Origin: Desulfobacterales bacterium
GTDB lineage: Bacteria; Desulfobacterota; Desulfobacteria; Desulfobacterales; Desulfobacteraceae
DNA length: 13,333 bases
NCBI GenBank assembly: GCA_022361535.1
Contig: JAKSAU010000253.1
Location: 1 to 13,333, forward strand
Direction of reading: 5' to 3'
A program made the translations under genes and the position numbers. A model generated the notes under the pieces. The model saw only the letters and a program-made list of their open reading frames with translations. It was not told where the DNA came from and searched no databases. Below, piece by piece: positions 5,420 to 13,333 of this stretch; the stretch's first letter is position 1; each line of letters starts with the position of its first letter.

Positions 5420-7945
5420 ATGATTCAAAACGAAAGCAATGTGACCAGTATCGAGAAGGAGATGAAGCAGTCTTATCTCGAGTATGCCATGAGTGTCATT
5501 ATCGGCCGGGCTCTGCCCGATGTCCGTGATGGGTTGAAGCCGGTGCACAGGCGTGTGCTTTACGCCATGCAGCAGCTGCGCAATGATTGGAACAAACCCT
5601 ACAAGAAATCAGCCCGTATCGTGGGTGATGTTATTGGTAAGTACCATCCTCATGGTGATTCTGCCGTTTACGACACCATTGTTCGGATGGCTCAGGATTT
5701 CTCTTTACGTTATATGCTTGTTGACGGTCAGGGCAACTTCGGTTCTGTTGACGGAGACTCACCGGCAGCTATGCGTTATACGGAAATCCGTATGCGCAAA
5801 CTCTCCCACCAGATGCTGGCCGACCTTGAAAAAGAAACGGTTGATTTCATCCCCAACTACGATGAAACATTGGACGAACCCTCAGTTCTTCCTACAAAAT
5901 TTCCAGCCCTTTTGGTTAACGGATCGGCTGGTATTGCCGTTGGTATGACCACCAATATTCCGCCTCATAACATTAATGAGGTAATCGAAGGATTAAAAGC
6001 CTTGATCGATAACCCGGATATGGACACCCGCGCCTTAATGGAACATATTCCAGGTCCGGACTTCCCCACTTACGGTCATATCTATGGCACAAAAGGTATT
6101 TTTGAAGCCTATGACAGCGGCAGGGGCATTATCACCCTGCGGGCAAAAGTTGAGGTGGAAGAAAACAAGAAAACCGGCCAGGAAACCATTGTGGTAACGG
6201 AATTGCCTTATCAGGTTAATAAAGCCAAGGTGGTTGAAAAGATTGCCGAACTGATGCGGGATAAGGTCATAACAGGCGCCTCTTTTGTCCGGGATGAATC
6301 CGACCGTGATGGTATGCGTATTGCTGTAGGTCTCAAGCGGGATCAGTTTGCAGAAGTGGTAATTAACCAATTATACAAGCATACCAATCTCCAGACCAGT
6401 TTCGGCATCATCTTTCTGGCGGTGGTCAACAACCGACCCGAACTATTAAGTCTAAAAGAGATTCTAAATCACTTTATAACTCACAGAATAAACGTCATTG
6501 TCCGCAGAACACGTTATGACCTGCGCAAAGCAGAAGAACGGGCACATATACTAGAAGGCTTGAAGATTGCTCTGGATAACCTGGATGAAGTTGTTGCTTT
6601 GATTCGTGCATCCCAATCCCCAGAAGAGGCTAAAAACGGTTTGATCAAAACTTTTGATTTGAGTGCGATTCAGGCCCAAGCTATCCTGGACATGCGTCTT
6701 CAGCGCCTCACTGGACTGGAAAGAGAAAAAATTGAAAACGAATATCAGGCACTTTTAAAAGACATTGCGTGGTTCAATGAAATCCTTGGATCTGAAACTG
6801 TCGTTAGAGGCCTGATCAAAGAAGAACTTGTGGAACTGAATGAGGCGTTCGGAGATGAGCGACGAACCCGTATCGTTGAAAGCACAGCAGAAATTTCAAT
6901 TGAAGACCTGATTGCCGAAGAAGATATGGTGGTCACTGTCACCCGTAGCGGGTATATCAAACGGAACCCGGTTTCCCTTTACGCAAGCCAGCATAGGGGC
7001 GGTAAAGGAAAAACCGCCATGGGTACCAAGTCAGATGACTTTGTAGAACATTTGTTTGTGGCCTCTACACACGCCACCTTCCTGTTTATTACAAATTTCG
7101 GCAAGGTATACCAATCTAAAGTTTACGAACTGCCCATGGCCGGCCGGTCCTCTTTGGGCAAGGCCATTGTGAATTTGCTCAACTTTGATGAAGGGGAAAC
7201 CCTGGCCACGGTTCTCACAGTGGACGAATTTGCCGAGAACCGATACGTTGTCATGGCCACTAAAAAAGGCCGGGTGAAAAAGACTGATTTGATGGCCTAT
7301 TCAAGACCGAGATCAGGCGGACTTATCGGTGTAAAGCTTGCTGAAGGTGACGAGCTTATTTCAGCAAGAATTACTGATGGAAACCAGCATATTTTCTTGG
7401 GCTCTGAAGGTGGTAAAGTCATCCGTTTCCATGAAAATGATGTCAGGGCGACCGCCCGCGGGTCCATGGGAGTCCGTGGTATGCGCATAGAAGAAGATTC
7501 CCGGGTTGTAGGCATGGAGGTCTTAGGCGATGAGGACACCTTGCTTACGGTTACAGAAAACGGGTATGGCAAGCGATCCCAGGTCGAGGAATACAGAATC
7601 CAAACTCGCGGTGGAAAGGGCGTTTTTTCAATCAAGACCTCCAAACGAAACGGTAAAATGGTTGCCCTGGCATTGGTAGCTGACAATGATGAACTTATGA
7701 TGGTCACGGATAAAGGCAAATTGATCCGGACAGCCATTGACGGTATCAATGTCATTTCCAGGAATACTCAAGGGGTTAAACTCATTAATCTGGCCAAAGC
7801 AGAGGCGTTAATCGGCATTGCCCGTCTTCCTGAAGAAAACGGAGATGAAGAGGATACAGAAAATCTCTCTGATGATGAAGATGCCGGCATGATTGAAGAC
7901 GATTCAGTGACAGATGAGGATGACGACGGGGAAGCAGACGCATAA
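5420..7945 (+). CDS. gyrA: DNA gyrase subunit A
   Basis: This 841-residue protein is full length for GyrA, the breakage-reunion subunit that works with GyrB (not in this window) to introduce negative supercoils using ATP. The catalytic tyrosine is Y120 in [10 protein letters not shown]. The quinolone-resistance-determining region reads [12 protein letters not shown], with S81 and D85 at the positions of E. coli S83 and D87, so no classical resistance substitution is seen there. The GyrA box at 524-530 reads QHRGGKG, close to the consensus Q(R/K)RGGKG. This and the following beta-pinwheel repeats (to about 800) mark it as gyrase rather than ParC. The last ~35 residues are very acidic (Asp/Glu-rich), as in regulatory GyrA tails. 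AGGAG at 5402-5406 is rather far from the ATG; AAGGA lies against it. The tail overlaps radC by 32 bases. Confidence 0.98.
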   Translation: MIQNESNVTSIEKEMKQSYLEYAMSVIIGRALPDVRDGLKPVHRRVLYAMQQLRNDWNKPYKKSARIVGDVIGKYHPHGDSAVYDTIVRMAQDFSLRYMLVDGQGNFGSVDGDSPAAMRYTEIRMRKLSHQMLADLEKETVDFIPNYDETLDEPSVLPTKFPALLVNGSAGIAVGMTTNIPPHNINEVIEGLKALIDNPDMDTRALMEHIPGPDFPTYGHIYGTKGIFEAYDSGRGIITLRAKVEVEENKKTGQETIVVTELPYQVNKAKVVEKIAELMRDKVITGASFVRDESDRDGMRIAVGLKRDQFAEVVINQLYKHTNLQTSFGIIFLAVVNNRPELLSLKEILNHFITHRINVIVRRTRYDLRKAEERAHILEGLKIALDNLDEVVALIRASQSPEEAKNGLIKTFDLSAIQAQAILDMRLQRLTGLEREKIENEYQALLKDIAWFNEILGSETVVRGLIKEELVELNEAFGDERRTRIVESTAEISIEDLIAEEDMVVTVTRSGYIKRNPVSLYASQHRGGKGKTAMGTKSDDFVEHLFVASTHATFLFITNFGKVYQSKVYELPMAGRSSLGKAIVNLLNFDEGETLATVLTVDEFAENRYVVMATKKGRVKKTDLMAYSRPRSGGLIGVKLAEGDELISARITDGNQHIFLGSEGGKVIRFHENDVRATARGSMGVRGMRIEEDSRVVGMEVLGDEDTLLTVTENGYGKRSQVEEYRIQTRGGKGVFSIKTSKRNGKMVALALVADNDELMMVTDKGKLIRTAIDGINVISRNTQGVKLINLAKAEALIGIARLPEENGDEEDTENLSDDEDAGMIEDDSVTDEDDDGEADA

Positions 7946-8645
7946 AGGTGAAGGCCACAGGAAGCGTTTGAGAGAACGCTTTCTTAGCTCGGGCCTTTCA
8001 GGGTTCCAGGACTATGAAGTCCTGGAACTGCTTTTAGCACTTAATACCCCGAGAAAAGATACCAAGCAGGCGGCAAAAGATCTGCTCAAAGAGTTCAAAA
8101 CCTTTCACCGGGTTATGGAAGCCGGCACACGTGACCTTTGCCGGATCAACGGTGTGGGGCCTGCTAACAGTTTCGGAATCCACCTGATCAAAGCTGTGGC
8201 AGACCGGTACCTGGAAACCAGGATGGTCAGCAGAGATGTGGTCAAAGACCCAGAAAGCCTTCTTGCTTATTTAAATCAAACCATAGGATACAAAGAGCGG
8301 GAGCATTTTATAGGGATTTTTCTGGATGCCAAAAACCGGGTGACTGCATCCGAGGTCTTGTTTACAGGTACTTTGACTGCCTCGGCTGTCTACCCAAGGG
8401 AAGTGATTTCAAGAGCCCTTGCCCATAATGCAGCATCTGTTATCTTTGCCCATAACCATCCGTCAGGGGACATCACACCATCAAAACAAGATATCCGTAT
8501 TACCCGGACTTTATATTTTGCCTTGAAATTTGCTGGAATAAATGTACACGATCATTTGATCACAGGCAGTGAAGGGTACTATAGCTTTGCTACCCAGGGC
8601 TTGATGACAGATTTCACTCGGGAGTTTGAAAAAATTAATGACTAA
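7914..8645 (+). CDS. radC: RadC family protein (JAB/MPN-domain, UPF0758)
   Basis: This 243-residue protein has the standard RadC layout. An N-terminal helix-hairpin-helix-like part contains [13 protein letters not shown] (about residues 75-87). The C-terminal JAB/MPN domain carries the metal-site motif HNHPSG at 180-185, with D193 completing the HxH...D pattern, and [11 protein letters not shown] upstream. Despite its name, a direct repair role is doubtful in bacteria tested. The fold suggests a Zn-dependent hydrolase or a protein-binding role, and radC-like genes are often tied to mobile DNA or recombination. ATG 7914 lies inside the gyrA acidic tail. A second in-frame ATG at 7920 is an equal candidate, and neither has a well-spaced ribosome-binding site, which suggests translational coupling. 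It overlaps the next gene by 8 bases. Confidence 0.95.
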   Translation: MRMTTGKQTHKGEGHRKRLRERFLSSGLSGFQDYEVLELLLALNTPRKDTKQAAKDLLKEFKTFHRVMEAGTRDLCRINGVGPANSFGIHLIKAVADRYLETRMVSRDVVKDPESLLAYLNQTIGYKEREHFIGIFLDAKNRVTASEVLFTGTLTASAVYPREVISRALAHNAASVIFAHNHPSGDITPSKQDIRITRTLYFALKFAGINVHDHLITGSEGYYSFATQGLMTDFTREFEKIND

Positions 8646-8910
8646 AACAGATGATCTGCCCGATTGTTTCGGGAACCTTGAAAAAGTCTTTCCTATGGGA
8701 TCCAACGGACTTCGGGAAACACCTGAGGACTGTTTTTACCACTGTCCTGTAAAAACCAGGTGCCTGAAACAAGCCATGGCAACCAAAAATGGTGTACAGG
8801 TGGAGGAGGAAATCATAGAACGGTCTTCCAAAGCCGGTGCGATGACATTCTTTGAGCGTTGGTCGCGCAAAAAGCAAGCCCATCGCCGCAGCGGTAAAAT
8901 GAAAGGCTAA
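8638..8910 (+). CDS. Small four-cysteine protein, WhiB-like motif
   Basis: This 90-residue protein has four cysteines in its first half: C10, C32, C36 and C42 (C-X21-C-X3-C-X5-C). They are set in PDCFGNLEKVFPMG and ETPEDCFYHCPVKTRCLKQAM. The arrangement, the VFP after the first Cys, and CPVxxxCLxxA strongly recall WhiB-like [4Fe-4S] proteins of Actinobacteria (C-Xn-C-X2-C-X5-C), although the middle gap is X3 rather than X2 and no GVWGG turn is present (NGVQVEEE instead). The C-terminus is basic (RWSRKKQAHRR), so nucleic-acid binding is possible. A metal or Fe-S role is inferred. ATG 8638 overlaps the radC stop. An in-frame TTG at 8626 is less likely because the GGAG at 8621-8624 would be only one base from it. 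It is probably the last gene of the AI-2E/gyrA/radC unit. Confidence 0.8.
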   Translation: MTKTDDLPDCFGNLEKVFPMGSNGLRETPEDCFYHCPVKTRCLKQAMATKNGVQVEEEIIERSSKAGAMTFFERWSRKKQAHRRSGKMKG

Positions 8911-8941
8911 GATTGCCTGTAAAATTATTTACAAAACACAG

Positions 8942-8988
8942 TTAAAAAAAACAGAATGTAGGGATCAATCCCCAAAAAGGTTTTTTAA
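8942..8988. terminator. Weak bidirectional terminator between convergent genes
   Basis: TTAAAAAA (8942-8949) can pair with TTTTTTAA (8981-8988), enclosing GGGA/TCCC (8961-8972). T-runs lie on both sides, one for each strand. GC content of the stem is low, so efficiency is uncertain. It sits between the ends of the small four-cysteine gene and the cyclase gene, and overlaps the cyclase stop codon. Confidence 0.35.
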
Positions 8989-10739
8989 GTTTTAAGCCTT
9001 GGTCCTTGATGGACAAACCGCTTAAATTCATATGCCGTTGACTTACCAAGACTTGGCAGATCGACTCTTGTCTGGCCGCAAACTACATTTTTACTGACTA
9101 GATTATGGGTTTTCGCATCTATAAGCAGGCCCTTTAAGGGCGCTGTGCTTTCCAATTTGGATGCAAGATTTACGGCATTGCCCAGGTATGTAAACTCCTG
9201 CTTGATAAAATTACCCAGATACAGGGCATAAATTTCTCCGGTACTTAGCCCCATGCGAAAGGAAATGTCCTCTTGCAATCCGTAAGTCTCTTTGAAACGC
9301 TGGCTTTTATTGTGGATGGCACGGTTGATGTCAGTTGCTGCCTTTATGGCATTAAGGGCGATTTCAGAACATGGCTTATCCCCGTGTTCGAAAATTGCCA
9401 TGAAACCGTCCCCAAGAAATTTATCGATATATCCTTTGTTTCTGAAAATCACAATACACAGGCGGTCAATGAGTTCATCCACCATATGTACAGTGGCTTT
9501 TTCATCAGATTGTTTCATTAAAACCGAGAAACCTGCAATATCAACGAACAGGGTTGAGGCAAACAATCGGGTCTTCTTATCCCCGGTTAAAAAGGGGCTG
9601 ACCTGGCTTTCAAGCCTGTTTTTGGTGAACGATTCGTCCTGGTATACAAGATCCGATGTCAGGATAATTTTAGCGGCTTGTTTGTCGATGAGGCGGGCCG
9701 CGTCAAAGGCTCTGAAAATGTATCGTTTAACCCCGCCGAGCATCCCGATTTTTGCCGATGCCTTGAACAGTTCCAAGGCTTCTGCCTCACGGTCGGTATC
9801 ATAACAGATTGTACCCTTTACATAGTACACATCGGACATGATAAGTGCTGTAGACATCTCTTTTTCACGGGCCAATTCCACCAGGGCCATCAGTTTTTCT
9901 TCGGCCAGTCCATAGTCGAGCATTTTTTTGTGAACCTTAGCCGTAAGAAGACCTGCAGCAATGGTTTCCTTGTACATTCGCATTTCAAGGAATGCAGGCT
10001 CTATCTCCTGTATCATGAACAGGGCTTTGTCCGTGGAATTGAGCACCAGATGGAGCTGGGCATACTCAAGTTTTGCCCGTAAAATACCCTTGGTATAGGT
10101 ATAAGTGGTAAATATATCCAAAGCTTTTTCAAGGGAGGGAATCAGGGTGTGGTCGGCAAGCCCGATAATTCGTTTAATCCTGCAATAATCAATCAGTGAA
10201 TAGGCATAGCTGACAGACGTGTCCGGCTGGGTGATCCCGAATTTTTCATAGGCAGAGTGCATTACCTGCTTTTCACGACTAACATAACTTTTGGCTTTGG
10301 CATACTGGTTGAGATGAATAGCCACATCAGCCAGCTTAGCATATATTTCACCGAGAAAATCTCTGAATTCGTGCTTGGTATCCGCCAGTCTCAAGGCTTT
10401 TAACAGGAAAAACTCGGCATCAATAAAGTTGCATTGGGTATGATGGATATACCCCAAAGACAGGTAGGTTTTGATTTGCCACTTGGTAAAGTTTGTTTTA
10501 CCAGTTTTTTCCATTAGGCAGAGCGCATCATCAAGCATATCCTCTGCCCTGGAAAACTCCTGGCAGCTCTGAAAGAAGATGTTTTTCATCCAGAGAATGG
10601 CGACTGAGCATTCCGGGTCGCCTTTGAATGGCTTTGCTAAATCATCAAATCTGTTTATACAAGACTTAATATTTTCTTTGGATTCTTTGAGGTCAAAAGA
10701 GTTGAAAATGGCTTTGAGTTCACGTATTTTATCTGACAT
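8985..10739 (-). CDS. TPR-repeat protein with C-terminal class III adenylate cyclase domain
   Basis: This 584-residue protein has two parts. Residues ~15-365 are helical, TPR-like repeats (protein interaction). Residues ~390-575 form a class III nucleotide cyclase domain that would make cAMP from ATP. Metal-binding aspartates are D400 (FVDIAGFS) and D444 (FLGDGFMAIF). The base-selecting positions appear to be K440 and T517, a Lys/Thr pair that fits adenylate rather than guanylate. The transition-state Asn is N524 (AVNLASKLE), but the usual Arg four residues later is Lys (K528). There is no membrane segment or signal peptide, so it is probably a cytoplasmic sensor-type cyclase. ATG 10739 is preferred; an upstream TTG at 10766 has no ribosome-binding site. 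It is convergent with the gyrA unit and divergent from pgk. Confidence 0.9.
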   Translation of the reverse strand: MSDKIRELKAIFNSFDLKESKENIKSCINRFDDLAKPFKGDPECSVAILWMKNIFFQSCQEFSRAEDMLDDALCLMEKTGKTNFTKWQIKTYLSLGYIHHTQCNFIDAEFFLLKALRLADTKHEFRDFLGEIYAKLADVAIHLNQYAKAKSYVSREKQVMHSAYEKFGITQPDTSVSYAYSLIDYCRIKRIIGLADHTLIPSLEKALDIFTTYTYTKGILRAKLEYAQLHLVLNSTDKALFMIQEIEPAFLEMRMYKETIAAGLLTAKVHKKMLDYGLAEEKLMALVELAREKEMSTALIMSDVYYVKGTICYDTDREAEALELFKASAKIGMLGGVKRYIFRAFDAARLIDKQAAKIILTSDLVYQDESFTKNRLESQVSPFLTGDKKTRLFASTLFVDIAGFSVLMKQSDEKATVHMVDELIDRLCIVIFRNKGYIDKFLGDGFMAIFEHGDKPCSEIALNAIKAATDINRAIHNKSQRFKETYGLQEDISFRMGLSTGEIYALYLGNFIKQEFTYLGNAVNLASKLESTAPLKGLLIDAKTHNLVSKNVVCGQTRVDLPSLGKSTAYEFKRFVHQGPRLKT

Positions 10740-10769
10740 GTTTAGCTTATCCCGTAAAAGGTTCAAAAC

Positions 10770-10798
10770 AAATTAGGACGATTCAACAGATTAGTCAA
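10770..10798 (-). promoter_or_regulatory. Candidate promoter for the cyclase gene
   Basis: On the minus strand there is TTGACT (10793-10798), a 17-base spacer and TAATTT (10770-10775). The -35 is strong (5 of 6) and the -10 weak (3 of 6). It overlaps the candidate pgk promoter on the opposite strand. Confidence 0.35.
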
Positions 10799-10811
10799 TA
10801 CAGAAAATAAT
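10782..10811 (+). promoter_or_regulatory. Candidate promoter for pgk
   Basis: TTCAAC (10782-10787), an 18-base spacer and AATAAT (10806-10811) give a good -10 (5 of 6) and a weak -35. It is the best candidate on this strand in the gap. It lies face to face with the cyclase promoter candidate. Confidence 0.3.
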
Positions 10812-10816
10812 GAAAA

Positions 10817-10847
10817 GGGCCGGCTGGAGTTCATCTTTGCCCGGCCC
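10817..10847. other. GC-rich hairpin in the pgk leader
   Basis: GGGCCGG (10817-10823) pairs with CCGGCCC (10841-10847) around a 17-base loop, ending six bases before the pgk Shine-Dalgarno. On the minus strand the hairpin is followed by TTTTCATTATTTT, so it resembles a terminator for antisense transcripts leaving pgk towards the cyclase gene. On the plus strand it would form part of the 5' untranslated leader. Confidence 0.5.
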
Positions 10848-10864
10848 CGCCCTAAGGAGGCATA

Positions 10865-12040
10865 ATGAAATCTGTTCGTAACATCGATGTGGCAAACAAA
10901 ACTCTTTTTATCCGTGTGGATTACAACCTGCCCATGGATTCTAATGGTAATATTACCGATGACAACCGGATCCAGGCAACATTAGACTTGATAACATACC
11001 TTGTGGAGAAAAATGCAAAACTTATACTGGCATCCCACTTGGGCAGGCCCAATGGTGTAAAAGACGATAAATTCAGTCTGCTTCCGGCTGCCAGGCGTCT
11101 TTCTGAAGTGTTGAATACACAGGTTCAGTTTGTAGATGATTGTATTGGAGATGAGGTAAAGGCCAGGGTAGAAGCACTTGAACCGGGACAAATCCTCATG
11201 CTTGAAAACTTAAGATTTTACAATGAAGAAAAGAAAAATGATCCAAAATTTGCAGAACAGTTGGCATCACTTTGCGATATCTATGTGAACAATGCGTTTG
11301 CTGTTTCACATAGGGACCAGGCCTCGGTAACAGGGATAACAAAATTTGTAAAAGAAGCTGTGGCCGGTTTTTTACTTGAAAAAGAAGTGCGATCATATTA
11401 CGATTCCGTGGAACACCCGAAAAAACCACTTACGGCTGTTATTGGCGGCGCAAAAGTATCCAGCAAACTGGCTGCCCTTGAAAATATGTTAAATTTCGTT
11501 GACTGCTTGATTATAGGCGGTGCCATGGCCAATACCTTTCTGGCAGCCAAAGGAATTGACACCAAAGGCTCCATGATTGAACAAGATTTGCTGGAAACTG
11601 CATCTGATATCATGAAACATGCCAGGGAAAAGGGGATTGATCTTCTTTTACCTAAAGACCTGGTAGCAGCAGAACAGTTTGACAAGGATGCCCAGGCAAA
11701 AACCGTTGATCTGGACGAAATGCCTGACGGGTGGATGGCTCTGGATATCGGTCCTGAAACTGCAAGGGGTTATGCAAAGGCGATTGATGCTGCAGGGACA
11801 ATTGTATGGAACGGTCCCATGGGTGTTTTTGAAATGGAGCGATTCAAACAAGGTACCCAGGAGGTGGCAGACGCCATTGCCGGTTCAAGCGCTTTTTCCA
11901 TTGTAGGTGGAGGTGATACAGGTCTTGCAGCAAAAACCTGTGGCATTGTCGATAAGGTCAGCTATATTTCTACAGGTGGAGGGGCTTTCCTCCATATGAT
12001 GGAGGGTAAAATTCTTCCCGGGGTTGCGGCCCTGGAATAA
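10865..12040 (+). CDS. pgk: Phosphoglycerate kinase
   Basis: This 391-residue enzyme is of normal length for the family. It transfers phosphate between 1,3-bisphosphoglycerate and ADP in glycolysis, or the reverse in gluconeogenesis, in the cytoplasm. Substrate-site motifs are RVDYNLP (17-23) and SHLGRPNG (H58 to R61). Nucleotide-site motifs are IGGAKVSSKL near 195, NGPMGVFE, GGGDTG (348-353) and STGGGAFLHMMEGK near the C-terminus. The FLHMMEG stretch is a slight variation on the common SLEFLEG. A very strong Shine-Dalgarno, AAGGAGG (10854-10860), lies four bases before the ATG, implying high expression. No gap or tpi is adjacent. The next gene follows after 27 bases, probably in the same transcript. 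Confidence 0.98.
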   Translation: MKSVRNIDVANKTLFIRVDYNLPMDSNGNITDDNRIQATLDLITYLVEKNAKLILASHLGRPNGVKDDKFSLLPAARRLSEVLNTQVQFVDDCIGDEVKARVEALEPGQILMLENLRFYNEEKKNDPKFAEQLASLCDIYVNNAFAVSHRDQASVTGITKFVKEAVAGFLLEKEVRSYYDSVEHPKKPLTAVIGGAKVSSKLAALENMLNFVDCLIIGGAMANTFLAAKGIDTKGSMIEQDLLETASDIMKHAREKGIDLLLPKDLVAAEQFDKDAQAKTVDLDEMPDGWMALDIGPETARGYAKAIDAAGTIVWNGPMGVFEMERFKQGTQEVADAIAGSSAFSIVGGGDTGLAAKTCGIVDKVSYISTGGGAFLHMMEGKILPGVAALE

Positions 12041-12067
12041 AACCAGCCAATCTGAAAGGACAGTAAT

Positions 12068-13123
12068 GTGAAATTCTGTAAATCACGGCATGCGTTGAGT
12101 CGGGAAGACCGTTTAAGGCGGTCCTATTACCAGGTATTAAGAGATGAACTTGATCAGTTTGTCATCGGGTATTCCCTTATCGGGTCGTACAATAATTTTT
12201 TGAGGATCAGGACCCCTTATCCCTTTGTAGAGCTTAGGGAGCTCAAGCCTCGTGCCAGGATTCCTTCCGTGGAGTTTGATGCGCAGAATTCATTTTTAAT
12301 TATATTTTGTGAAGATTATATTGATAAAAAGCATAAAAAATACATCCGGTATTTTGATGCCAATAAAACAACTAAAACGAACTTGCTTCGCCACAAGTAC
12401 TTCCCGGATGTGGAAAACTATAACCGGAACCTGAAATACTTTGAAACAGGTGAGTTCTTTTCGTTACTGCGTTCACTTTTACCGGTGGACTATGCCCTGC
12501 TTATTCAGCGGAATCAGCGGACAAAGGTACAATATGCCCTGACGCATTTTCATGTCCGGGTGGACTGGCCTATTGCAGATGCATCGGAAGACATGGCAAA
12601 AGCCCTTCGGTATATATCCAAGGACTTGTATGAAAAAGGTGATAAATACGCTGAAAATATGCAGAAGAAGCTGTTTGAGTATTATGGGGTGCCCGTGATG
12701 TCGGGCGGTCGTCGGACAGCCGCCATTGTTGCAGCCCAATATTTTCGACAGTTTGACGGAATTACAACCATCTATGTGTCATCCAGTGAGTCCCGGAACC
12801 TGCTGCGTATTGATGAGAAAGGGATATCTAAGTCTGTATTGGTAAAACTCAAGGCGGATCAGGTCAAAAACCTTGCCCAGATCGCTGACATTCCGCAAAA
12901 TACCTTTACCAAAAATTACGTGGTTGCCCGCCAGGGGCGATCCTATGTCTGCATTCTCAATGTCAGGTATGACTATACCAGCCATGCCCTGCCATCTGAA
13001 GGGGGAAGGTTGCGGGAACTCAATTTTGATACCAACTGGCTGACTGTGGCAGAAGAACATATCCTTCCCAAGCCGTCGGTGACACGCCATGCACCCATTC
13101 CCTATAAAATGATTTACGCATAA
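12068..13123 (+). CDS. Unrecognised 351-residue protein downstream of pgk
   Basis: The start is GTG 12068, with AAAGGA (12055-12060) seven bases upstream and 27 bases after the pgk stop. The reading frame is open for 351 residues with coding-like composition. The protein is rich in basic and aromatic residues, has no clear signal peptide or long membrane segment, and starts MKFCKSRHALSREDRLRRSYY. Visible landmarks are an acidic/aromatic IIFCEDYIDKKHKKY stretch near residue 80, THFHVRVDWPIADA near 160, GGRRTAAIVAAQYF near 218 and YVVARQGRSYVCILNVRYDY near 281. None gives me a family. The close spacing to pgk and the shared terminator suggest a two-gene operon. I offer no function. Confidence 0.85.
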   Translation: MKFCKSRHALSREDRLRRSYYQVLRDELDQFVIGYSLIGSYNNFLRIRTPYPFVELRELKPRARIPSVEFDAQNSFLIIFCEDYIDKKHKKYIRYFDANKTTKTNLLRHKYFPDVENYNRNLKYFETGEFFSLLRSLLPVDYALLIQRNQRTKVQYALTHFHVRVDWPIADASEDMAKALRYISKDLYEKGDKYAENMQKKLFEYYGVPVMSGGRRTAAIVAAQYFRQFDGITTIYVSSSESRNLLRIDEKGISKSVLVKLKADQVKNLAQIADIPQNTFTKNYVVARQGRSYVCILNVRYDYTSHALPSEGGRLRELNFDTNWLTVAEEHILPKPSVTRHAPIPYKMIYA

Positions 13124-13154
13124 AAAAAACAATCAAATAGACGGACCGTAAACC

Positions 13155-13192
13155 AAAACCCCGGACATGTATCATGACCGGGGTTTTCTTTT
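13155..13192 (+). terminator. Strong intrinsic terminator after the pgk unit
   Basis: AAAACCCCGG (13155-13164) pairs with CCGGGGTTTT (13178-13187). Inside, CATG (13166-13169) pairs with CATG (13173-13176) across one A-A mismatch, leaving a three-base loop. CTTTT follows. It ends the pgk/unknown-gene transcript 31 bases after the stop codon. The A-run on the left could also let it act in the other direction. Confidence 0.9.
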
Positions 13193-13207
13193 GGGTTCCT
13201 GCATTTA

Positions 13208-13333
13208 TGGCAACTCTCAAAACAAATTTTCGGTTGGCCCTGGTGAACAAGGGGATTCCGTATAATAAAAACCGGCTCGTTAGTTCTAAGAAGCGGCTGC
13301 CGAATTTTTTTCAAAAATCCGCCTGATGCCGTC
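13208..13333 (-). repeat. Dispersed repeat, right copy, inverted; cut by the window edge
   Basis: This is the reverse complement of 26-150 with roughly 85% identity by eye. It contains the same outer arm, GGCTCGTTAGTT (13274-13285). In the left copy that arm has a partner, and the partner here would lie beyond the window. The hairpin is on the outside and the shared flank on the inside in both copies, so the pair points inward. It lies just past the terminator of the pgk unit, so both copies sit at gene 3' ends. Confidence 0.8.

Noticed and set aside
7297..7755. 152-residue minus-strand ORF inside gyrA
   Set aside because: It lies antisense to the conserved GyrA C-terminal repeats and is low-complexity, consistent with a shadow frame. 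The similar ORF at 4337-4795 in the AI-2E gene was rejected for the same reason.
5420..7945. Topoisomerase IV subunit A (parC) instead of gyrA
   Set aside because: A near-consensus GyrA box, the full-length pinwheel domain and the 841-residue length favour GyrA.
9292..9804. 170-residue plus-strand ORF inside the cyclase gene
   Set aside because: It is a shadow of a gene with clear catalytic motifs on the other strand and has no ribosome-binding site or recognisable domain.
13020..13314. Two minus-strand ORFs over the right repeat
   Set aside because: They overlap the unknown gene or its terminator, have no ribosome-binding site, and the one using the conserved frame lacks a proper start.
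26..13333. Composite transposon or genomic island bounded by the inverted repeats
   Set aside because: There is no transposase or integrase inside, the content is core metabolism and gyrA, and there is no visible change in composition.

Overview
The window looks like a stretch of core chromosome from a Desulfobacterales-type (Desulfobacterota) bacterium. That is an impression from the gene set, protein sequences and roughly mid-range GC, not from a database search. It holds ten protein genes I can support and has no rRNA, tRNA, CRISPR array, phage genes or transposase.

Left part (1-2611): a dispersed repeat with an imperfect hairpin (about 7-150) abuts the 3' end of a minus-strand thiolase-superfamily gene (162-1661), which has its own good promoter. 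Upstream of it on the same strand is a TANGO2/NRDE-family gene (1745-2512). That gene is divergent from a classical acetyl-CoA acetyltransferase (2612-3898), which has all catalytic residues and a ~35-residue insertion.

Middle (3899-8984): a 51-residue two-helix membrane protein (4014-4169) is followed by two tandem intrinsic terminators. Then comes a tightly packed plus-strand unit: AI-2E-family membrane protein, gyrA, radC, and a small four-cysteine protein whose motif resembles actinobacterial WhiB proteins. gyrA/radC and radC/the small gene overlap, so these are probably co-transcribed. The unit converges on the next gene over a short AT-rich gap with a weak two-way terminator.

Right part (8985-13333): a minus-strand TPR-adenylate cyclase gene is divergent from pgk (phosphoglycerate kinase). 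Their candidate promoters overlap. pgk is followed after 27 bases by an unrecognised 351-residue protein gene, then a strong terminator, then a second copy of the left-end repeat in inverted orientation, cut by the window edge.

Most genes are housekeeping (acyl-CoA metabolism, DNA topology, glycolysis/gluconeogenesis). The least ordinary items are the ~125 bp inverted repeat pair bracketing about 13 kb, with a codon-like substitution pattern; the WhiB-like small protein; a thiolase homologue without the usual nucleophilic cysteine; the cyclase with Lys in place of its transition-state Arg; and the unknown protein linked to pgk.
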